Of a stretch of 64,000 nt of DNA, positions 46,801 through 57,939 are shown one piece after another. The first letter of the stretch is position 1; every line of letters begins with the position of its first letter. The translations under genes were made by a program, and so were the position numbers. A model generated the notes under the pieces. That model saw only the letters and a program-made list of their open reading frames with translations. It was not told where the DNA came from and did not search any database. This DNA comes from Toxonevra muliebris (lineage: Eukaryota; Arthropoda; Insecta; Diptera; Pallopteridae): the NCBI GenBank assembly GCA_963691655.1, contig OY829326.1, positions 149,190,998 to 149,254,997 on the forward strand, written 5' to 3'.

Positions 46801-48312
46801 TATTCTACACCTTTGTAAAATCATTCCCTCAACTAGTGACTATCTCCCAGTGAACATTTGCCAATTATTTCTTTGCTGCCACACTGATCTCTTCCTCATT
46901 CAAAAGATATTTGATAAACTCGAATTTGGACATAAAAACATCAGCTTAAAATTTTTACATAATTATGATTTTAAGCACCATCAAGTTTTGATTTATATCA
47001 CCCTTTTTTAACCTTATATAACCTTTAAATATTTTTGCATATGTGCATATCTTAACATCTGTCTGCAACTAACATTTATTATGACAATATAAAGGTATAA
47101 AAAAACCTCAATGGAACCCATATACACCCATACATGTATATAGTGTACTCAACTTTACCGCAATTATGTCGCGTGCATCGAAGCGTTCATTGCAATTCTT
47201 GTCAGATGTTTGCCAGAAGAAAATGTTAGTAGAATGTATTAAATTAAGATATTGCAAGTTAATGCATTGTAGCGTCAAATATCAGAAAAGCGGACCCTTG
47301 AGAAGAGGGGGAGGGTATGCTTTTCAGAATAACCCCTAGGTCTTCTTGTGATTGCATAAATAATTTTAAATTTTTTCAATGTCTTGAATAACACTACTAA
47401 ACCTCAAACCACGTCTTCGATTCGCTGGTGGCTTCTAGTATTCTTGGTACACTCTCATATCTATGGGAGCTGCATAGTCTACTAGACTAGTCTCACACTA
47501 CGACTTAAAGTATTATTGTTACACTTTCAAAGTTATGAAAACTCCATAATATCTTGGAACTGATATAGATTTCATTACATCTAATTAGCATCTATTTAAA
47601 AAATCATAGAGAGTCGTTCTCTTTAACGGAAATCTAGAATCCAATACTTCTCTTCATACCGCACTTTTATCTTCCTTTACTTTACTTCAAAGTTCCTTTG
47701 AGAATGAGAGAAAATGATATACAAGTAAGCAAAGAAGTCATTAAAAGCTAATATAACTCAATGAAAGAGTCACGGTTTTGCAGACGTTGATGAACAAACT
47801 ATCCCAGTTCTTCTTTCACACAAAAATGTTTCTTTAAATTTTCTTCATCAATATAACCAAATACGGGGGAACGTTGGAAAGAATTTTCTTGAGCTTCTAT
47901 CTCCCCACCTTCAAAGTATTTTAAATAGATACATGTCATAAAAACATTTTTTCGGTACGACCCATTTTCGGAATTTTTTCTAGGTGTTTACATTCGTTAA
48001 TATTATGAAAACATTCATAATATTAATTGGGGGAAAATTGAATGTGTAGGGCCATTTTAACATACTCGATCTAAAGCTCTATTGAAAGTTTCGAAAATTC
48101 AAGTAGCGTTTATCACAGCATGAACTTGCTTTCTTATGAAAGCAGCGACCTTTTCATCAACCCCAAGATCTGAGATCTGAAGGTTCTTAGCAAGACGACC
48201 TTATTTCACAAATGCTTCCAACTAAGAAAAACCGTAATAATCGTCGATTGATGCATGATATTCATCAATAAACGAGCAAATTCATAAGAAATGTGTGTTG
48301 TATACAGTGTTG
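46801..48312. other. Unannotated stretch
   Basis: No supported gene. A 57-codon frame at 47166-47339 begins MSRASKRSLQFL but shows no recognised domain or splice sites. Confidence 0.4.
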
Positions 48313-48724
48313 GGCGAAACTCAATCTGACTAATGAATGAAAAGTAATGACTAAAAAATCAATCATCAATCGCAAACTAATGACTAATCTTTAACCCTTC
48401 CCTGCCCAACAATACAAATTTAGTTTGTCTATATCTTCCCTAAAAAAAATTGAGGAATAGCATTCTTCAATCTGAACAACTTTTGTTCTATGATTTTTTA
48501 ATATATTAATTACAAGTGTTAAAATTTGACCATATATGGTTTGTTGGTATAAATTAAAGTTTATACCAATTATTCAGTGTGAAATTAACAGAAACAATAT
48601 ATTTAGTTTATATAGAAAATCAAATATTTTATTTAATTTTATTTTTATGTGAAAAACATTAATAGTCATTTAGTCATGTTGCGTTAACTAATGCCTAAAA
48701 TTTTAGTTGTAACCATGGCTAAAA

Positions 48725-49712
48725 TGTCCCAGTAGAGAGGAATAGGTTAATGACGAGGTGGTCACTGACAATTCAATTGACATCTATACAGATGGATCCA
48801 AATTGGAGGAAAGAGTCGGCTGTGGCGTCTACTCTAGTAAGTTAGTTAGTTAGATCTCCTGACCATTGCAGGGTCTTTCAGGCGGAAGTAATGGCTATCT
48901 ATCAAGCGTCCAAGTGGCTTATTCGCAACGATTCATTCGAAACGAATATCTGCATCTACACGGACAGCCAAGCAGCAATCAAGTCCCTTGCCGATGCTTT
49001 CACGACATCAAAGCTTGTTCTCGACTACCGATCTTCACTCAACATTTTGTCGAGTCACTCGCAGGTCCACCTATATTGGGTGCCTGGACATATGGATATT
49101 TCAGGTAACTGCAATGCCGACGAGTTAGCAAAACAGGGCTCGCAGCTTACAGATATATCACCTTCCATCACCATTGGTGTCCCTCTTACGTCTATTAAAT
49201 TAGCCATTAAGCAAAACTACCTTGAGGAAGCAAAAAGATCCTGGGTAGCGGAGCATACCTGTGGTATTACCAGGCTAACATGGACCACTATGGACAATAG
49301 ACGAACTAGACAGCTACTCAACCTTAGCAGAAACTCCATCAGGATTACGATTTCGGTGCTCACGGGACACTGCATAATGGGGAGACATGCTGCAAGACTT
49401 GGACTGCCATTCAATGACTTCTGTCGGGGCTGCGGCTCTGAGGAGGAGGAAGAAACAGTCCTTCATTTCATGTGCGAATGCCCATCCCTGGTCAGGAGGA
49501 GACTAAAACTTCTGGGTTCACCTTTCTTCACTAGTCTGTCCGAGCTATCATCCGTAAATATTAAGGACATAGCTAGATTCATTATGGAATCCTCATGGTT
49601 CTCCACTCCGTAAATGGGGGAGTCGCGCCGAACTGTAGTATCACAATGAGCCTAATTATGTGCTTAAGTGTGCTTTCAAGCAGAAGGCTGCCACTTCAAC
49701 CTAACCTAACCT
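48725..49712 (+). mobile_element. 5'-truncated non-LTR retrotransposon (I/R1-type)
   Basis: It is flanked by the 10-bp duplication ATGGCTAAAA (48715-48724 and 49713-49722), which fixes both ends. It carries only the RNase H, the zinc-knuckle domain and the 3' UTR. The 3' end is cacttcaacctaacctaacc with no poly(A). The truncation at the 5' side and the duplication are the standard marks of target-primed reverse transcription. Confidence 0.92.
48768..49613 (+). pseudogene. Retrotransposon RNase H plus zinc knuckle, frameshifted
   Basis: The first part (frame from about 48768) reads NSIDIYTDGSKLEERVGCGVY, with the first catalytic Asp. After a GTTA-repeat tract at 48840-48852 the frame changes, and RVFQAEVMAIYQA supplies the catalytic Glu. 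Then come IYTDSQAAIKSL (second Asp), LYWVPGHMDISGN and NADELAKQG (His and last Asp). From 48891 the frame is open for 240 codons to the TAA at 49611-49613. The C-terminal region carries CRGC-x10-H-x4-C, the knuckle usual after RNase H in I-clade retrotransposons. A 4-bp slippage in the GTTA tract best explains the frameshift. Confidence 0.9.
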
Positions 49713-50152
49713 ATGGCTAAAACGAGTATTACGATTTGAGTTTTTTTCAATACAAGTACCAGGAAAATATTTTATGTTACTTGACACCTTGGTTAGGAAT
49801 TCGAAACTAATTTTTTAGTTTTGTAATCGCAAATGTTTCCTATCGAGAAATTATCGAATTATGCATTTATAGCAAATGATTAAACATTGAAATCGAATCT
49901 TATTAAAACAGCACTGCTGCAGATTCGTGATTTTGGCATATTGTCAAACTATTTAATAAGTTACATTTTATAAATTTTTTATAATATTGCGAATATGACT
50001 AAATCTAATGATTGAATAACTATTGACTAATGATTGAATGACTAATGATTTAGTGGTTATTATGACTAAGTATTTAATCATGACTACATTTCGTCATTGT
50101 TCGTTAGTTATGACTAAAATTTTAGACAACTACTAAATAAAGAAATTAGTTG

Positions 50153-51819
50153 ATTATTTCCTACTCTGGTTGTATGTGATTCCATTTAATTTCAGATTCA
50201 ATTTCAATTTAATTTATGTACAACCAAAAGGAAGCAATTTTTATTTGAAAATTTTAAATGTTGAACTTAGCAACTATGACTAACTTTATTCATTGAGTTT
50301 GTAATAAGTATATACAAAAAGATCAATGTACTCTCAGCATACTACATTGTAATCAAATATTATTTTCATTAACAAAAAGATTATTGTGTATTGTATGTAT
50401 ATATAAAAGTGAATGTGTTGACAAAATGTTGCAGCCACATATTACTAGCGAAACACAGAGAAACTCAGTCAGTAGAACAATATGCAATTATGTAAACATA
50501 TACATATACATACATATCCAAGTATATGCATTCATATAAGTACAATACATATATATTCAATACTTAAACATATATTCATTATGTGAAATTAAAACTCCAA
50601 CAATTCTAAACATTTAAAAATTGCATTTAAGTATAAAGAGCAACAAAACATTTAAATGAATTTTGTACAAACAAATGTGAAAAAAGAAAATAGAAAAAAA
50701 TGTTCAACAGCTTGGAACGACGTAAAAACGTCATCAATCGAAATGAAAAAAAAAAATAAATAAATAAATAAATTTACTTTGCTGCCAACAACATCGAATT
50801 TGTTGTCTGTGTTTTGCAATTTTGGTGTGCAAAATTACGCTATTCCAACTACATATATGTATAAACATTTATTATTTTCTGGTTTTAATGACAATTTATA
50901 TTGATGAACAACAGCAACAACCAGAAACTTGTATAGGCATCTAAGCAGCACATTCGATGAGATCATAGCTCGATCTACTCAAGCGTTTCAAATTTTTGTT
51001 ATTTGGAAATATTTGTTTGCTTTTGTTTTTTTCTTTCAAAATAATAAGTTAAATAAAAATGAGCTTAAATTTATTTTAAATTCTTCTAAAAATTGTTAAC
51101 TTAAGTATGAGCACATTTTTCCATCCTTCCGCTTACTGTCATTTCTTTCTGTGTATATGTATTAGTATGTATGTGTGTTTTTTTATTTTCTAATAGCCTT
51201 TTGTTCTACGTACCCTTTTTTAATGTCATTAACAGCCATTGAAAGTGTTCATAACTCATGAAATTGTTTTATCATTGTCATCGTTTTTCTTTTTCCTTGC
51301 TGCTACATATTTCCTTCTCAATATATCGTGCATATTCATATATGCATATGTATTAGTTTGCAGTCTTTGCTGCAGATGCTAATATGTTGCATGCATTCCA
51401 ATGTTGGTTATGAGGAGGTAGTAGTGGTGGTGGTTGATAGTGATGACATGAAAAGATTTTGCATATTGGACAATATAATCAAATCAGGTTAAAAAGTCAT
51501 AAAACACTTTCAATTTGTTAAATTTATTAATAATTCCAACACACACACATACATACAGTGTGTAGCTTTAGAAATTTGTTATGCAAATGGAAAATCTGTT
51601 AGGGAAAATTAGCGTTAGATGTTCACAATAATGCTTTACAGGTCCTTGAACTGTATTTTCAGTGTTAGATATTTGCACTTGCTTACTCAATCCGAAACGT
51701 GAAATCCGAACTCAGCTTCCCGTGTTTCACTGGGAGAATAATAAATTATGTATTAGCAGTAGAAGCATAGTTTGCATTAATCTAGTTGATATTTCTATTA
51801 AACAGTGGCGGGCTTAGAA
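50153..51819. other. Unannotated stretch between the inverted copies
   Basis: AT-rich DNA with TACATA/ATAC-type simple sequence (50490-50570) and an AAAT tract at about 50754-50773. No gene or element end recognised. Confidence 0.4.
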
Positions 51820-52090
51820 TTTAGGCAAGTTCAGATCTAAAATCCGACTAAAAGTAGATTAAATTCAATCCAAAAACCAGACTAAAATTCAGATAAAGAG
51901 TGAGACCAAACTTAAACCAAAAAGCGATCACATTCAGACCCAAATGAGATTAATTTTTAGTCAAAGCTCAGGTTGAAAAAAAACCAATTTCAGATTTAAA
52001 ATCAGACTTAAATTTTAACTATACACAGATTAAATCTACCCAAAAATCAAACCGAAATTCATATACTAAAGTTCATACCAAAACCCAGAC
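51820..52090. repeat. Degenerate tandem repeat, minus orientation
   Basis: Units such as aaccagactaaaattcaga are the complement of the TTTTGGTCTGA units at 46380-46800. Period irregular. Confidence 0.6.
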
Positions 52091-52595
52091 CTAAAAAGTA
52101 TTGAAGTCATACAATAAAATCAATAAAATACAATAAAATATTTTTAATGTCTATTTTGATCACAAAAATTCTAAAACTGAGCTTAGGAGCAAAAAATTTA
52201 GAGAAAAGTTGAATTATTTCTTATACCGGACTTATATCTATGGACCGAGACATTTTGATGAAATTTTGTGAGCTAGAGAATTTTTTTTAGTAAAGGAACC
52301 TATGTTTGGCTTCTCTTTGGATAACAAAAATAATGTTTCAAAGCGGGCACCGGAGCAAACATTAGTAAAAATTTTATAAAATTATAAATGCAGGGGAGGG
52401 GTTTAAAAGAAGGGCCAAACATTTTTCCTTTCCTTTAAAAAAAAAAAACTATGGCATGATGGAAGCTGCAAAAGTCCCCCAATTTTTGCAGGATTTTTGC
52501 AATCAAACAACTAATTTTTTCAATTAACTTAATAATTAGGTTAGGTTCAGTGGTTGTACCTATAGTTTAACGTCGGTTCCGGGTATAGCAATTTG

Positions 52596-52668
52596 TCAGG
52601 TTAGGTTGGAGTGGCTGTCGAGAGACTCACTTAGGCCTGAACGGCCCATTGTAATACAACATAGTTTG
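52596..52668 (-). repeat. 3' end of an I/R1-type retrotransposon
   Basis: On the minus strand the order tacaatgggcc, taagtgag, gccactccaacctaacc parallels the 3' UTR of the element at 48725-49712 (cacaatgagcc, taagtgtg, gccacttcaacctaacc). A related but distinct family in opposite orientation. Confidence 0.5.
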
Positions 52669-52719
52669 ACCAACAGTTTAACGCCGATTCCGAACGGCGG
52701 TGTGCCAATTTTTTATCGG

Positions 52720-53218
52720 CTTGGTGGTTTGTGGTATTATCAACCAAGCTGTGTATTTGTACACTTTCTTATAATTCTCATATACTTCATATTGATAGTG
52801 AATATAAGAATATATTGGCCTAGGAGCTAGTGCCTTCTGTGCTTCCTGTGGTTTGGAGGAAGAATGTGAAGAGACGGTGGACCACTTTCTTAGTGTCTGC
52901 CCCGCTTTCTGCCAGATCAGAGTAAGCATATTTGGTACTGGAGTGTTGGGAGACGAAATCTGCTAAGATTTATTAATAAATCTGGTAGATTTAAAGAAAA
53001 GCAAATGGGAACAGAGGATATAGTACAATGGACGTAAAACTTGTCTGAGTGCTGTATTCTTGAATACTTCTTTTGTCTGTTCCAACAAAAAAAAAAAAAA
53101 AAAAAAAAACAGAATATAAGAAAGTTATGAAAATTAATCACCAGACGAAGACGGGAATCGAACCCGCAACTCCCGGATGAAAGTGTAGTGCACTACCCAT
53201 TAGACTATCGAGGTCGTC
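52720..53218 (-). repeat. tRNA-derived SINE copy 1, interrupted
   Basis: The two parts (52720-52810 and 53112-53218) match SINE copy 2 when the 301-bp retrotransposon between them is removed. The head at 53144-53218 on the minus strand is tRNA-like: tagtctaatgggtagtgc (A-box), then gcgggttcgattcccgtc (good B-box and T-arm). Five base pairs of an acceptor stem can form (gacga with tcgtc). The anticodon stem is poor, so it is a SINE head, not a tRNA gene. Confidence 0.8.
52811..53111 (+). mobile_element. Short 5'-truncated non-LTR retrotransposon
   Basis: Inserted in SINE copy 1 with the 11-bp duplication GAATATAAGAA (52800-52810 and 53112-53122). It encodes only the last part of the ORF: a frame from about 52820 with CASCGLEEECEETVDHFLSV and a final C (C-x2-C-x11-H-x4-C knuckle), ending at TAA 52964-52966. 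After that there is about 120 bp of 3' UTR and a poly(A) tail of about 23 A ending at 53109. The poly(A) tail distinguishes it from the cctaacct-ended element at 48725-49712, although both carry the same knuckle type. Confidence 0.88.
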
Positions 53219-53221
53219 ATC

Positions 53222-53410
53222 ACTTGGTGGTTTTGCCTTTGCCTACCTAGAGGCGTACTTATATACTTTCTTATCATTCTTATTGATTTTATATAGGAAT
53301 AGGAATATAAAAAGTTACTGAAAATTAACCACCAGACCAAGATGGGAATGGAACCCGCAATATCTCGAGTGAAATTATAGTGCGATACCCGCGAAACGAT
53401 CAAAGTTGTC
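53222..53410 (-). repeat. tRNA-derived SINE copy 2
   Basis: A second SINE lies in tandem with copy 1: cttggtggttttg at the tail end, atactttcttatcattct in the body, and a more decayed tRNA-like head at 53335-53410 (complement of agatgggaatggaacccgca). The uninterrupted body shows what copy 1 looked like before insertion. Confidence 0.75.
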
Positions 53411-53411
53411 T

Positions 53412-54020
53412 TATTAACTAATCAGTCAACTAAAATTTTAGTCATGACTAATCAATCATGATTAAATTTAGTCATGATTAAATAGTTGTTCATTCAATCA
53501 TTAGTTTAACTTTTATTGACAGTGTTAGTTTTACATAACGCCGGTTATCTGCCAAAACTACGAATGTGCGGAAGTGATGTTTTTATAAGACATAATTTTA
53601 ATATTTAACCATTTGTTACGAATAAATAACTCGACAATTTTGATATAGGAAACATTTGCAATTACAAAAATAAAACTGGAATTTTGCATTTCTTATCCAG
53701 GTGTCAAAACCCACCAGCTATTCTCCTGGTACTTCGAATTGAAAATAATTCAAATCGTAATCGTCATTTTAGTTACGATTTTAATTGTTTGACCGCTATA
53801 ATTTTTTTTTTCATAGCCGATGATCAAAATGTGTGAAATCTAAAAAGGTGGTTTAACCTCGACCCCCTCCCCGTCTTTGAATCCGCTAATGGTTACAACT
53901 AAAATTTAGTCAACGAAACATGACTAAATAACCAATAAAAATTGACTTAAGTTTTTAATTGATGACTAATTTTTTTTTAGTCTTTACTTTTCACTCATTA
54001 GTCAGGTTAAATTTTGCCGA
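53412..54020. repeat. TTAGTCAT-rich repeat, copy R, inverted
   Basis: Reverse-complement relative of copy L: ttttagtcatgactaatcaa at its left, taggaaacatttgcaatta and ctcctggtacttcg in the middle, ttttcactcattagtcaggt at the right. A small patch near 53800-53890 has a relative at 58140-58255 (gatcaaaatgtatgagat against gatcaaaatgtgtgaaat). Confidence 0.8.
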
Positions 54021-54650
54021 TTAATCCCCTTTCTTTGAAACTTTATTGCTTGACTGAGAACATTGAGAGAATTTTACTTTTACTTAGTATTAAACTTTAG
54101 CCCTGTTGACGCTTTAGAGTAAACTGCTGGTTAACGGAGTAAGAGGTTAAAAGTGTAACACAATATTACTCCACAATAACAAAATATACGGCATTTGCCT
54201 TTACTCTCACTTTACGCTTTTACTCTGATTTGACGCAATGATTGTGATTAGGTAATTAAAAGCAAACCTGGGTATTTTTCCGCTCAGATCATGTTTGCAA
54301 ATATCAACGATTTTAAAACGAAGTAAATATCAGAGCTGTAAAAAGGTGCAATCATTTCTGATTTACAAACATTGGAGTTCGCATTCAATGAATAAAATTC
54401 TGTGATTGCATGCATTTAATAATTGTTTGATTACAGATGGAACTGAATTGAAATCGACATGAAATCATAAATCTTTTTTAAAGCTACTAATTAAACAATA
54501 AAATGATTGCATTAACGACAAACATTTCATTTCTGTTAATCGGACTAAATATATTCAATTAGACAAATTAACTTGAATATTAACTAATTTTTTTAAGTTT
54601 TTATTATGCGAAATAATTAAATTCATATTTTTCTCTTTTTCTCATTTCAG
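54021..54650. other. Unannotated stretch ending in a strong splice acceptor
   Basis: AT-rich. The last 25 bases (tttttctctttttctcatttc then ag at 54649-54650) form a good pyrimidine tract and 3' splice site upstream of the possible exon. Confidence 0.5.
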
Positions 54651-55192
54651 AATTTACCAACTCATAATCAAAAACATATTTTCAAAAAAAAAAAAAAAAT
54701 TCAGAAACTATCAAAACTGCTGTAACATATTGACTGATTTTTCTCTAAAAACAAAAAAAAAAAAAAAATATTAGTTAGGATAAAATAAAACAAATAATAA
54801 AATATACCTAAAGTTTTCAAGATATTTACTAGTAGTATATGGTAAAAAAAACAACTCGAAAGGGAATTTTCACAAAAACAAATAAACTTTCATAACAAAA
54901 GGAAATCACACTATAAATTAAATTTATATACGATACTGGAAACGATAACGAACTATCGACAGCGACCAACTACAGGAACGAAGGAATGCAGCGTTGCCCC
55001 TACATACATGAGATGCGTGAACGTTTACTAAACGATCAACCGCAGAATCAACGTGAAACTTTACCGCTAGAACAAATGGAGCGTGCAAATTTACTTGATA
55101 ATCGACAATCAGCTGAATCTAATCAGGTCGGCACAGTGGTTAAGGTAGGGGCTAATAATGGTACTCGTGTGAGAAAGGATAATAATTCATAA
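54651..55192 (+). CDS. Possible first coding exon of a host gene
   Basis: A strong acceptor at 54649-54650 is followed by about 335 bases without a long frame (5' UTR-like), then ATG at 54986 and an open frame to a TAA at 55190. The product (MQRCPYIHEMRERLLNDQPQ onward) is charged, Gln/Asn-rich and unlike the hydrophobic chance frames of the surrounding DNA, and its codons are more balanced. Possible donors in phase 0 are CAG|GTCGGC (55127), AAG|GTAGGG (55145) and CGT|GTGAGA (55169). I expect one of these to be used, so the last residues may be intronic. No domain or signal peptide is visible and I do not recognise the protein. It could belong to the same gene as the two exons near 60 kb, but an intermediate exon would be needed to change phase. 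Confidence 0.5.
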
Positions 55193-56043
55193 AGAAAATA
55201 CAAACATTAATATATATTATATACCTACATACATATATATAAATAAATATTTAAATAATTTTATTGTTAATTAAAAAAAAAAAACAAACATTTAAGTTTA
55301 CTTTTAGCCTTTTTACCATGTTACCAATTTACAAATTTGTTTTTTGATGACCAGAAAAAAATACGAAAACAAAAAAAAAATATCCTTGCACGAGTATTTG
55401 ATTGCCCTTTACTTGTTGTTTTTATATATTATGCTAAGTTTAAAAATTATTGTTATTGTTTTTTTGTTGCGCAAACAAATTCATCTCAACACAGTTCATT
55501 CAATCATTCATACCTTCATTCGTTGTATGATATATATGACACTCATTTGGATACAGTGTTTCCCAAACAAATATTTACACAAACATTAATACAATTTATT
55601 TGTTTTTAATTTTCAATAAATTGGAATTGAAATTTCTTTAATTAATTTTTTATTTGGAATTGAACTTATTCACATAAAAACTTTCTACACTATTACAAAA
55701 TACGCGTAAACAACCACAAACATTTTCATATAAATAACTAAAAGCTTATGATCAAGTTTTATAATTTGCATGCATTAAAGTTCAATAGATTTGTAGATTT
55801 CATACTTTTCTTTTGAATTTCTCTTTTTTTAATTTTCCCAACTATTTACATTTTCTTTAAAAAAAAAAACTATTATTATTCCAAACTACAAAATTTTTAT
55901 CATTTTCCGCACGCTTTCAATTCCAATTTATTGATGTATTTTACAGTGTGCTCAATTGAAAATGATTATTGATTTTTTGTTTTTAATTTTTTCTTCTCCA
56001 GTTTCTATTAGAAACTAGATGAAATTGAATATCCTTTATACTT
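55193..56043. other. Unannotated intron-like stretch
   Basis: AT-rich, with TA-type simple sequence at 55206-55255. Overlapping frames at 55337-55609 carry no recognised domain. Confidence 0.4.
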
Positions 56044-57634
56044 AGGGTTGCCAGACGGTCTTGATTCGTCTTGATTGTCCAGATTTTTAGTCCGGTATCC
56101 AGAGTCCCGACTTTCAGAAATTTATCCAAATCAAATTTCAAACTTGTAAAGATAAAATTTTTACTGATCAATTTGGGCAAACACATTAAACAATTTAAAA
56201 ATATACCAGAAGTCTCAGGCGCTGAAAATATTTATACAACTGATCTGTCAATTAAAATTTAAATGGTGTGCTACACTGATTACACACAAATTTTATGAGC
56301 GAGATTTTATAATTTAGTCGCTGATCAGACTAGGTTTTTCTCCATCACAACTAGTTTTCCTGCAATATGGACCTGAACTCGGAAAAATTGGGTCTTCAGG
56401 GGCTATTAAGAAATCTGTTTATTTTAACATTTGCGAATTTGATGTCTGAAGCAAATTAGTTAAGCAATTTTTTATATTTATTGCTTTTGTTGTGTAGAAA
56501 AATCTTTTTTCAATGTCCAACTTGCGGGGAATTTCCCGATTTGCGGGTAATTTTACGTAGTACGGGGAATCGGGGAATGAGCTGTTTTTTGCGGGGAATT
56601 CAAAACCGTTCAGCTTTTAGTTATTAAAGTCAGTAGAATATTTTTTGTCAAATTTTATGTAATGTAAATTTAGCTTTTGCAATATTTCATATTTTAGGTC
56701 TTAAAATATTCAACTTTTCTTAAATGAGCCGTTGGTTTAAAGAAATCGATTTTTAAAAAAGTGTGTAATTTGAAAGTCTTTCATTTCAAAAGTATTTTGT
56801 AAAAATTTCAGAGAGAAACTCAGAGTGCTTTCGTAGATATGAACGATTATAACGCTGAGTGTTAGTCAGGTAAAACAGTCACCTTCCCTTTTCGCCACTC
56901 AGAAAGGCCTAGCTATACGTTGGTCCAACACCTCCTTATTAAAACTCTTAATCCTTGCTGACTTATCTGTTAACTTACAAACTACGGTCAGCCATCATAA
57001 AATAGATGAAGTATATTTTAAATGTTAAAAACCGATAGTCAAAACTTTGAACCCGTTTTTCTTAAAACAAGGTTTTTGACATTTTTGAGAACTTTGATGC
57101 CCAAAAGTGGGCTGAGGCTTGTGTATCTATCAAAATCAACGTCTAGTAACTCGAAACACCCCATATCGTTCAAATTTGGTGTGGTAACTATTACCCAATG
57201 GGACTAATCTTTGTACAAGTATGAGCCCGACCAATTTTGAGAGTGGATTTCCTTGAGATGAAATCACTCATGTGTCAAAAGAATTCCAAAGTCAGAAAGA
57301 ACATTTCTATTAACCTACTAGTCCTATAAAAAATGGTTAAGTTTTGGACCGAGATAGTGCTGGGCCGCTTTAAAATAACAGCCACCGAGATCAACTTTAA
57401 GCCAACGTAAAGGTATTTTTCGTTTTTATAAAATGTTTATATGAAAAGTGCGTATCGCGCTGTTTTAATATAAAATTATGTAGGTGCGGGGAATTTGATC
57501 GCAAATCGGTGAATTTCTCGAGGGCTAACGGGGAGACAGAAAAGATGAGTTGGCATCCCTGGTCCAGATGAATGCTGGACATTGTCCACATGAAGCCCGA
57601 TGTCCACATGAAGCCCGATTTGTATCTGGCAACT
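56044..57634. mobile_element. DNA element with GTTGCCAG ends
   Basis: The left end AGGGTTGCCAGACGG and the right end (complement) AAGTTGCCAGATAC share the GTTGCCAGA core. Inside is a second pair of similar words (56517 gtccaacttgcggggaa, 57551 complement of gccaactcatc), so a nested element is possible. Irregular cggggaat words occur at 56525-56600 and again near 57485. No transposase is readable. The target duplication is not evident. Confidence 0.45.
57583..57618. repeat. Perfect tandem duplication of 18 bp
   Basis: tgtccacatgaagcccga occurs twice without a spacer, next to the right end of the element at 56044-57634. Confidence 0.9.
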
Positions 57635-57939
57635 TTATTTATACCTCATTGCAAAAATGTTGGTCTCTCCAACTCAAGTTTTGAGGTCAGCCAATTATCC
57701 TGCTAATTCTTGAACCTGATGAAAACTGAAAACACTCATATCCAGAGTGGTAAAATAAATTATTCTTCTTCTTTCAATTCACAACCGCCCACACACATGT
57801 TTAGTGCTTCTGTTGTTCCTGATTTCCTTCAAATGCCTTTTGTTATTGTTATAACCTGCGGTTGTCTTCATAGGCCAATAAATCTTCCTAATAAATAATC
57901 CATATCTGCCATACATTTTAGACATTTGACTACATTTTA

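Larger units (their letters stand above)
48313..50152. repeat. TTAGTCAT-rich repeat, copy L, interrupted
   Basis: The termini are clusters of tgactaatgattga and ttagtcat motifs. The middle contains attacgatttgag, gtaccaggaaaa and gcaaatgtttcctat. The same order occurs inverted in copy R (53412-54020). Copy L is interrupted by a 988-bp retrotransposon at 48725-49712, so its own length is about 850 bp. The two copies, inverted and 3.3 kb apart, could form a large hairpin or may simply be two insertions. Confidence 0.8.

Noticed and set aside
47166..47339. A 57-codon frame starting MSRASKRSLQFL
   Set aside because: No splice sites, domain or codon bias to separate it from chance, and it ends in a low-complexity Gly/Arg stretch.
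53144..53218. A functional tRNA gene on the minus strand
   Set aside because: A- and B-boxes are good, but the anticodon stem pairs poorly and the sequence recurs in a diverged tandem copy with the same tail, so it is a SINE head.
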